DNA from: an uncultured Haemophilus sp.
Lineage (GTDB): Bacteria; Pseudomonadota; Gammaproteobacteria; Enterobacterales; Pasteurellaceae
Assembly (NCBI RefSeq): GCF_905207935.1
Contig: NZ_CAJLNI010000063.1
Span: 1 to 10,453, forward strand
Reading direction: 5' to 3'
Length of the DNA: 10,453 nt
Part shown: piece by piece, positions 5,949 to 10,453 of the stretch
How positions within the stretch are numbered: the stretch's first letter is position 1
Layout of the letters: every line of letters begins with the position of its first letter
Position numbers and translations under genes: made by a program
Notes under the pieces: model-generated
What the model was told of the DNA's origin: nothing
Databases searched by the model: none
What the model saw: only the letters and a program-made list of their open reading frames with translations

Positions 5949-7184
5949 ATGGGTTTAAAAAATCTTTTTGAAAAAATGGAACCCGCGTTTTTACCAGGTG
6001 GTAAATACAGCAAGCTTTATCCGGTCTTTGAATCGATTTATACCTTGCTTTATACACCAGGTACGGTAACGCACAAAAACACACACGTTCGTGATGCGTT
6101 AGACTCAAAACGTATGATGATTACGGTTTTCCTTGCGTTGTTCCCAGCGATTTTCTACGGGATGTACAATGTGGGTAACCAAGCGATCCCTGCCTTAAAT
6201 CAATTAGGCAATTTAGATCAATTAATTGCTAACGATTGGCACTATGCGCTTGCAAGTTCATTAGGTTTAGATTTAACCAATAATGCAACTTGGGGCTCAA
6301 AAATGGCGTTAGGGGCGATCTTCTTCTTACCAATTTACTTAGTGGTATTTACTGTTTGTACAATTTGGGAATTATTGTTCTCAGTGGTGCGTGGTCATGA
6401 AGTAAATGAAGGGATGTTCGTTTCAACCATTTTATTTGCGTTAATCGTTCCACCAACATTGCCATTATGGCAAGCAGCACTTGGTATCAGTTTTGGTATC
6501 GTGGTAGCGAAAGAAATCTTCGGTGGTGTAGGTCGTAACTTTATGAACCCTGCGCTTGCTGGTCGTGCATTCTTATTCTTTGCTTATCCGGCTCAAATTT
6601 CCGGCGACTTAGTATGGACTGCAGCAGATGGTTTCTCTGGTGCAACCGCACTTTCACAATGGTCTCAAGGTGGTCAAGCAGCATTACAACACACTGTAAC
6701 CGGTCAGCCTATTACTTGGATGGATGCATTCATCGGTAATATTCCTGGTTCAATGGGTGAGGTTTCAACGCTTGCGTTATTAATCGGTGGTGCGTTAATT
6801 GTATTCACCCGTATTGCTTCTTGGCGCATTATGGCTGGTGTCATGATCGGTATGATTGGTACAGCAACCTTATTCAACTTAATCGGTTCTGATTCTAACC
6901 AAATGTTCTCAATGCCTTGGCATTGGCACTTTGTATTAGGTGGTTTTGCACTTGGTATGATCTTCATGGCTACAGACCCTGTATCAGCTTCATTTACCAA
7001 CACAGGTAAATGGTGGTACGGTGCGTTAATTGGCGTGATGGCTGTATTAATTCGTACAGTGAACCCAGCTTATCCAGAAGGGATGATGTTAGCGATTTTA
7101 TTTGCAAACTTATTTGCACCAATTTTCGACTACATCGTGGTTCAAGCAAATATCAAACGTCGGAGAGCAAGAACAAATGGCTAA
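5949..7184 (+). CDS. nqrB: Na+-translocating NADH:quinone oxidoreductase subunit B
   Basis: Large integral membrane subunit (411 aa) of Na+-NQR, related to RnfD. It carries a covalent FMN, holds riboflavin and forms much of the Na+ path and quinone site. A cytoplasmic N-terminal stretch of about 55 residues precedes many hydrophobic helices. The flavinylation motif SGAT is at 230-233, so Thr233 is the expected FMN attachment residue; attachment requires the transferase ApbE, which is not in this window. Other conserved segments are GRNFMNPALAGRAFLFFAYP at 195-214 and ATDPVSASFTNTGKWWYG toward the C-terminus. GAAGGAAGG precedes the ATG. The final codons overlap the nqrC start by 8 nt. A perfect uptake signal coincides with codons 233-235. 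Confidence 0.98.
   Translation: MGLKNLFEKMEPAFLPGGKYSKLYPVFESIYTLLYTPGTVTHKNTHVRDALDSKRMMITVFLALFPAIFYGMYNVGNQAIPALNQLGNLDQLIANDWHYALASSLGLDLTNNATWGSKMALGAIFFLPIYLVVFTVCTIWELLFSVVRGHEVNEGMFVSTILFALIVPPTLPLWQAALGISFGIVVAKEIFGGVGRNFMNPALAGRAFLFFAYPAQISGDLVWTAADGFSGATALSQWSQGGQAALQHTVTGQPITWMDAFIGNIPGSMGEVSTLALLIGGALIVFTRIASWRIMAGVMIGMIGTATLFNLIGSDSNQMFSMPWHWHFVLGGFALGMIFMATDPVSASFTNTGKWWYGALIGVMAVLIRTVNPAYPEGMMLAILFANLFAPIFDYIVVQANIKRRRARTNG
6645..6653 (-). repeat. DNA uptake signal sequence at the flavinylation site of nqrB
   Basis: A perfect AAGTGCGGT on the minus strand, in frame on the coding strand as ACC GCA CTT, that is Thr233-Ala234-Leu235. Thr233 is the FMN-carrying residue of the SGAT motif. 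Confidence 0.92.
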
Positions 7185-7968
7185 ATTTAATAAAGATAGC
7201 GTTAGCGGTACAGTTACCGTTGTTGTGTTGCTAAGTTTAGTGTGTTCTATCGTGGTTTCTGGTGCTGCAGTAGCATTAAAATCCAAACAAGATGAACAAA
7301 AAGCACTCGACGTTCAACGTAACATTTTAACTGTTGCTGGCTTAATGAAAGAAGATAATGCATCAGTAATTAAAGACACTTACAGCAAATTTATTGAACC
7401 ACGTTTAGTGGATTTGCAAAGTGGTGATTACGTTCAAGCTTCAGCAGAAGAAATTAATAAATTTGAACCTAAAGATGCCGTTAAAGATCCAGCTAAGAGC
7501 CAAGCTATCCCAACTGAGGCTGATAAAGCAGGAATCAAGGTTCGAGCAAACCAAGCACGTGTTTATCTTGTAAAAGATGAACAAGGCAATGTAACCCAAG
7601 TTGTATTACCAATGTATGGCCGTGGTTTATGGTCAACCATGTATGGTTTTGTTTCTGTTGCACCAGATGCGAATACCATCAAAGGTATTACTTACTATGA
7701 TCAAGGTGAAACAGCTGGTCTTGGGGGCGAAATTGCGAACCCGCGTTGGCAAGCACAGTTCGTTGATAAAAAATTATTCGATGAACAAGGTAACCAAAAA
7801 TTCAAAATCTACAAAGGTAGCTCTGCTGCAGATAAAGAGCACGGTGTAGATGGTTTATCAGGTGCAACTTTAACCAGTAATGGTGTTCAAGGTTCATTTG
7901 ATTATTGGTTCAGCCAAAATGGCTTTGGTCCATTCTTAGCGAAATTTAAAGCAGGAGAAATCAAATAA
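7177..7968 (+). CDS. nqrC: Na+-translocating NADH:quinone oxidoreductase subunit C
   Basis: Single-pass membrane subunit (263 aa) with a large periplasmic FMN-binding domain, related to RnfG; it passes electrons between the membrane Fe-S centre and NqrB. One membrane helix lies at about 12-33. The covalent FMN motif SGAT is at 228-231 in DGLSGATLTSNGVQ, so Thr231 is the expected attachment residue, and GETAGLGGEI at 177-186 is the usual family segment. I chose the ATG at 7177. It gives the family N-terminus MAKFNKDSVSGT, with GGAG 11 nt upstream, and overlaps the nqrB stop by 8 nt. An earlier in-frame start would read into the nqrB coding region. The gene ends TAATG, sharing one base with the nqrD start. 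Confidence 0.97.
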   Translation: MAKFNKDSVSGTVTVVVLLSLVCSIVVSGAAVALKSKQDEQKALDVQRNILTVAGLMKEDNASVIKDTYSKFIEPRLVDLQSGDYVQASAEEINKFEPKDAVKDPAKSQAIPTEADKAGIKVRANQARVYLVKDEQGNVTQVVLPMYGRGLWSTMYGFVSVAPDANTIKGITYYDQGETAGLGGEIANPRWQAQFVDKKLFDEQGNQKFKIYKGSSAADKEHGVDGLSGATLTSNGVQGSFDYWFSQNGFGPFLAKFKAGEIK

Positions 7969-8597
7969 TGGCTGATGCAAAAGTAAACTTAAAAGGTCTT
8001 TTATTCGATCCTATTGTTAAAAATAACCCGATTGCCTTGCAAATTTTGGGTATCTGTTCTGCATTAGCGGTAACGACCCAATTACAAACCGCGATCGTTA
8101 TGGCGATTGCGGTAAGTTTGGTAACCGGTTTCTCCAGTTTGTTCATTTCATTGATTCGTAACTATATTCCAAATAGTATCCGTATCATTGTGCAACTGGC
8201 GATTATCGCATCTTTAGTAATCTTGGTTGACCAAGTATTAAAAGCTTATGCTTATGGTTTATCTAAACAGCTTTCTGTATTCGTTGGTCTTATCATTACA
8301 AACTGTATCGTAATGGGACGCGCAGAAGCGTTTGCGATGAAATCACCTCCGCTAGAAAGCTTTGTTGATGGTATCGGTAACGGTTTAGGTTATGGTGCGA
8401 TCTTATTAATTGTTGCAACATTACGTGAACTAATCGGTTCTGGTCGTTTATTTGGTTTCCCTGTATTCCAAACAATTCAAGACGGTGGTTGGTATCAACC
8501 AAACGGTTTATTCCTTCTTGCACCAAGTGCGTTCTTCATTATCGGCTTCGTCATTTGGGGCTTAAGAACGTGGAAACCTGAGCAACAGGAGAAATAA
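7968..8597 (+). CDS. nqrD: Na+-translocating NADH:quinone oxidoreductase subunit D
   Basis: Integral membrane subunit (209 aa), related to RnfE and homologous to NqrE, with which it forms an inverted-topology pair at the core of the complex. Six hydrophobic segments are readable. Cys30 in LGICSAL and Cys113 in ITNCIVMGR correspond to Cys29 and Cys112 of Vibrio cholerae NqrD, which with two NqrE cysteines hold the intramembrane iron-sulfur centre. GRAEAFA after the second cysteine and LRELIGSGRLFGFPVF are further family marks. AGGAG lies upstream, and the ATG shares its A with the nqrC stop, so the two genes are probably translationally coupled. The length is normal and all key residues are present. 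Confidence 0.97.
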   Translation: MADAKVNLKGLLFDPIVKNNPIALQILGICSALAVTTQLQTAIVMAIAVSLVTGFSSLFISLIRNYIPNSIRIIVQLAIIASLVILVDQVLKAYAYGLSKQLSVFVGLIITNCIVMGRAEAFAMKSPPLESFVDGIGNGLGYGAILLIVATLRELIGSGRLFGFPVFQTIQDGGWYQPNGLFLLAPSAFFIIGFVIWGLRTWKPEQQEK

Positions 8598-8600
8598 TCA

Positions 8601-9197
8601 ATGGAACATTATATTAGCCTATTCGTGAAGGCGATCTTCATTGAAAACATGGCGCTCTCTTTCTTCTTAGGGATGTGTACTTTCCTTGCGGTTTCTAAGA
8701 AAGTTTCTACGGCATTTGGCCTTGGTGTTGCGGTAACAGTAGTACTTGGTATTGCGGTACCTGCGAACCAATTTGTATACGAACATGTATTAAAAGATGG
8801 CGCATTGGTAGAAGGTGTAAGCCTTGAGTTTTTAAACTTTATTACCTTTATCGGGATTATTGCGGGTCTTGTTCAATTACTTGAAATGACTTTAGATAAA
8901 TTCTTCCCAGCACTTTATAACGCATTAGGTATTTTCCTTCCACTTATCGCTGTAAACTGTGCGATCTTTGGTGGTGTATCTTTTGCTGTACAACGTGAAT
9001 ACACTTTTGCAGAATCTGCAGTTTATGGTGTGGGTGCAGGGTTAGGTTGGATGTTAGCAATCGTTGCACTTGCAGGTTTAACCGAAAAAATGAAATATGC
9101 CGATGTACCGGCAGGCTTAAAAGGATTAGGGATTACCTTTATCACTGCAGGCTTGATGGCGCTTGGCTTTATGTCATTCTCTGGTATTCAGTTATAA
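8601..9197 (+). CDS. nqrE: Na+-translocating NADH:quinone oxidoreductase subunit E
   Basis: Integral membrane subunit (198 aa), related to RnfA and paralogous to NqrD. Cys26 in LGMCTFLA and Cys120 in AVNCAIFGG occupy the same positions as the Fe-S ligands of V. cholerae NqrE and complete the four-cysteine site with NqrD. The N-terminus MEHYISLFVKAIFIENMALS and the GVGAGLGWMLAIVALAG helix are characteristic. It starts 3 nt after the nqrD stop, with AGGAGA at 8587-8592. Its stop codon TAA forms the first three bases of the nqrF Shine-Dalgarno. The gene is complete and normal in length. Confidence 0.97.
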   Translation: MEHYISLFVKAIFIENMALSFFLGMCTFLAVSKKVSTAFGLGVAVTVVLGIAVPANQFVYEHVLKDGALVEGVSLEFLNFITFIGIIAGLVQLLEMTLDKFFPALYNALGIFLPLIAVNCAIFGGVSFAVQREYTFAESAVYGVGAGLGWMLAIVALAGLTEKMKYADVPAGLKGLGITFITAGLMALGFMSFSGIQL

Positions 9198-9202
9198 GGA
9201 GG
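9195..9202 (+). promoter_or_regulatory. Consensus ribosome binding site of nqrF
   Basis: TAAGGAGG, fully complementary to the 3' end of 16S rRNA, lies 5 nt before the nqrF ATG. Its TAA is also the nqrE stop codon. It is the strongest Shine-Dalgarno in the operon and fixes the nqrF start at 9208. Confidence 0.88.
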
Positions 9203-9207
9203 CATAA

Positions 9208-10443
9208 ATGAGCGAATCTTCAATTTTATTATTAGGTGTTGCGGCATTTACGGTTATCCTTTTAGTGCTCGTTGCGATTATTTTATTCGCTAAATCAAAA
9301 TTAGTGGATTCTGGTGATATTACCATTTCTATTAATGATGATCCTGAAAAAGCGATCACTTTACCAGCTGGTGGCAAATTACTTGGCGCGTTAGCAAGTA
9401 AAGGTATTTTCGTTTCTTCTGCTTGTGGTGGCGGTGGCTCTTGTGGTCAATGTATTGTGAAAGTAAAAAGTGGCGGTGGTGAAATTCTCCCAACTGAGCT
9501 TTCTCATATTAATAAACGTGAAGCAAAAGAAGGCTATCGTTTAGCTTGCCAAGTGAATGTAAAAGGCAATATGGACGTTGAACTTCCAGAAGAAATCTTC
9601 GGTGTGAAAAAATGGGAATGTACCGTTATTTCTAACGATAACAAAGCAACCTTTATTAAAGAGCTTAAATTAGCGATTCCTGAAGGTGAAGAAGTTCCTT
9701 TCCGTGCGGGTGGTTATATCCAAATCGAAGCTGATCCACATACGGTTTACTATAAAGATTTCGATATTCCAGAAGAATACCACGAAGACTGGGACAAATA
9801 CGATTTATGGCGTTATGTGTCTAAAGTGGATGAGCATATTATCCGTGCTTACTCAATGGCTTCATACCCAGAAGAGAAAGGCATCATTATGCTTAACGTG
9901 CGTATTGCAACGCCTCCACCACGTCAACCTGATGCACCTCCAGGTCAAATGTCTTCTTACATTTGGTCATTAAAACCAGGTGATAAAGTGACAATTTCTG
10001 GTCCATTCGGTGAATTCTTCGCGAAAGAAACTGATAATGAGATGGTCTTCATCGGTGGTGGTGCAGGTATGGCACCAATGCGTTCTCATATCTTTGACCA
10101 ATTAAAACGTTTACACTCTAAACGTAAAATGTCATTCTGGTATGGTGCACGTTCTAAACGTGAAATGTTCTATGTTGAAGATTTTGATCAGCTTCAAGCA
10201 GAAAATTCGAACTTTACATGGCATGTGGCATTATCTGATCCGTTACCGGAAGATAACTGGACTGGTTACACCGGCTTTATTCACAACGTACTTTATGAAA
10301 ACTACTTGAAAAATCATGAAGCACCAGAAGATTGTGAATACTACATGTGTGGACCTCCAGTGATGAACGCGGCGGTAATCAAAATGTTGAAAGACCTCGG
10401 TGTTGAAGATGAAAACATCTTATTAGATGACTTCGGTGGTTGA
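9208..10443 (+). CDS. nqrF: Na+-translocating NADH:quinone oxidoreductase subunit F (NADH-oxidising)
   Basis: The electron-input subunit (411 aa) of Na+-NQR. It oxidises NADH via FAD and passes electrons to a [2Fe-2S] cluster. Domains in order are an N-terminal membrane anchor (about 5-28), a plant-type ferredoxin domain with cluster ligands Cys73, Cys79, Cys82 and Cys114, an FAD domain with RAYS at 213-216, and an NADH-binding domain with GGGAGMAPMRS at 283-293 and CGPP at 381-384. The C-terminus ENILLDDFGG is the family ending, so the gene is complete and stops 10 nt before the window end. It is last of the six subunit genes; an apbE-like gene and nqrM often follow in related genomes, but nothing beyond the stop can be judged here. 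Confidence 0.98.
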   Translation: MSESSILLLGVAAFTVILLVLVAIILFAKSKLVDSGDITISINDDPEKAITLPAGGKLLGALASKGIFVSSACGGGGSCGQCIVKVKSGGGEILPTELSHINKREAKEGYRLACQVNVKGNMDVELPEEIFGVKKWECTVISNDNKATFIKELKLAIPEGEEVPFRAGGYIQIEADPHTVYYKDFDIPEEYHEDWDKYDLWRYVSKVDEHIIRAYSMASYPEEKGIIMLNVRIATPPPRQPDAPPGQMSSYIWSLKPGDKVTISGPFGEFFAKETDNEMVFIGGGAGMAPMRSHIFDQLKRLHSKRKMSFWYGARSKREMFYVEDFDQLQAENSNFTWHVALSDPLPEDNWTGYTGFIHNVLYENYLKNHEAPEDCEYYMCGPPVMNAAVIKMLKDLGVEDENILLDDFGG

Positions 10444-10453
10444 TTTTAGTTAA

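Noticed and set aside
7102..7176. N-terminal extension of nqrC inside nqrB
   Set aside because: The extension does not resemble NqrC, whose known N-terminus matches the ATG at 7177.
1..10453. Search for mobile elements, CRISPR arrays, tRNA or rRNA genes and phage genes
   Set aside because: No repeat-spacer pattern, terminal inverted repeats with transposase, tRNA-like cloverleaf or phage protein was seen; all long frames are accounted for by housekeeping genes.

Overview
The window is an ordinary chromosomal segment from a member of the Pasteurellaceae, most likely Haemophilus or a close relative such as H. parainfluenzae or Aggregatibacter. Three things point there: the Haemophilus-type DNA uptake signal AAGTGCGGT occurs perfectly five times; the DNA is moderately AT-rich; and every protein resembles gammaproteobacterial housekeeping families. 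From memory, the NqrA and NqrC sequences are close to but not the same as those of H. influenzae Rd, so the species call is an inference. I see no insertion sequences, prophage, CRISPR array, tRNA or rRNA, and no new multi-gene system.

Left part (minus strand, 1-3807): the N-terminal third of leuS (cut by the window edge), then, reading rightward and therefore upstream, yggU, yggT, corA and a YajG-type lipoprotein gene. corA and yggT overlap by one base (TAATG) and should be translated together, with yggU behind a small hairpin. corA seems to have its own near-consensus promoter just below the lipoprotein gene, followed by a leader of about 245 nt. That leader holds two hairpins and a possible 11-codon leader peptide. 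This is the best candidate here for an uncharacterised regulatory element.

Middle (3808-4602): bolA is divergent from yajG and ends in a clear intrinsic terminator. A 399-nt gene-free stretch follows, with a plausible promoter and a leader of about 210 nt that can form two alternative pairings. It precedes nqrA, whose own ribosome binding site is weak.

Right part (4603-10443): a complete, tightly packed nqrABCDEF operon for the six-subunit Na+-translocating NADH:quinone oxidoreductase. NqrF takes electrons from NADH through FAD and a [2Fe-2S] cluster. NqrD and NqrE supply the four cysteines of the membrane Fe-S centre, NqrC and NqrB carry covalent FMN on SGAT threonines, and NqrA completes the complex on the cytoplasmic side. 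All key cofactor residues are present. In nqrB an uptake signal coincides, codon for codon, with the flavin-carrying threonine and the two residues after it. The flavin transferase ApbE and the maturation factor NqrM needed by the complex are not in the window; they are commonly encoded just downstream.
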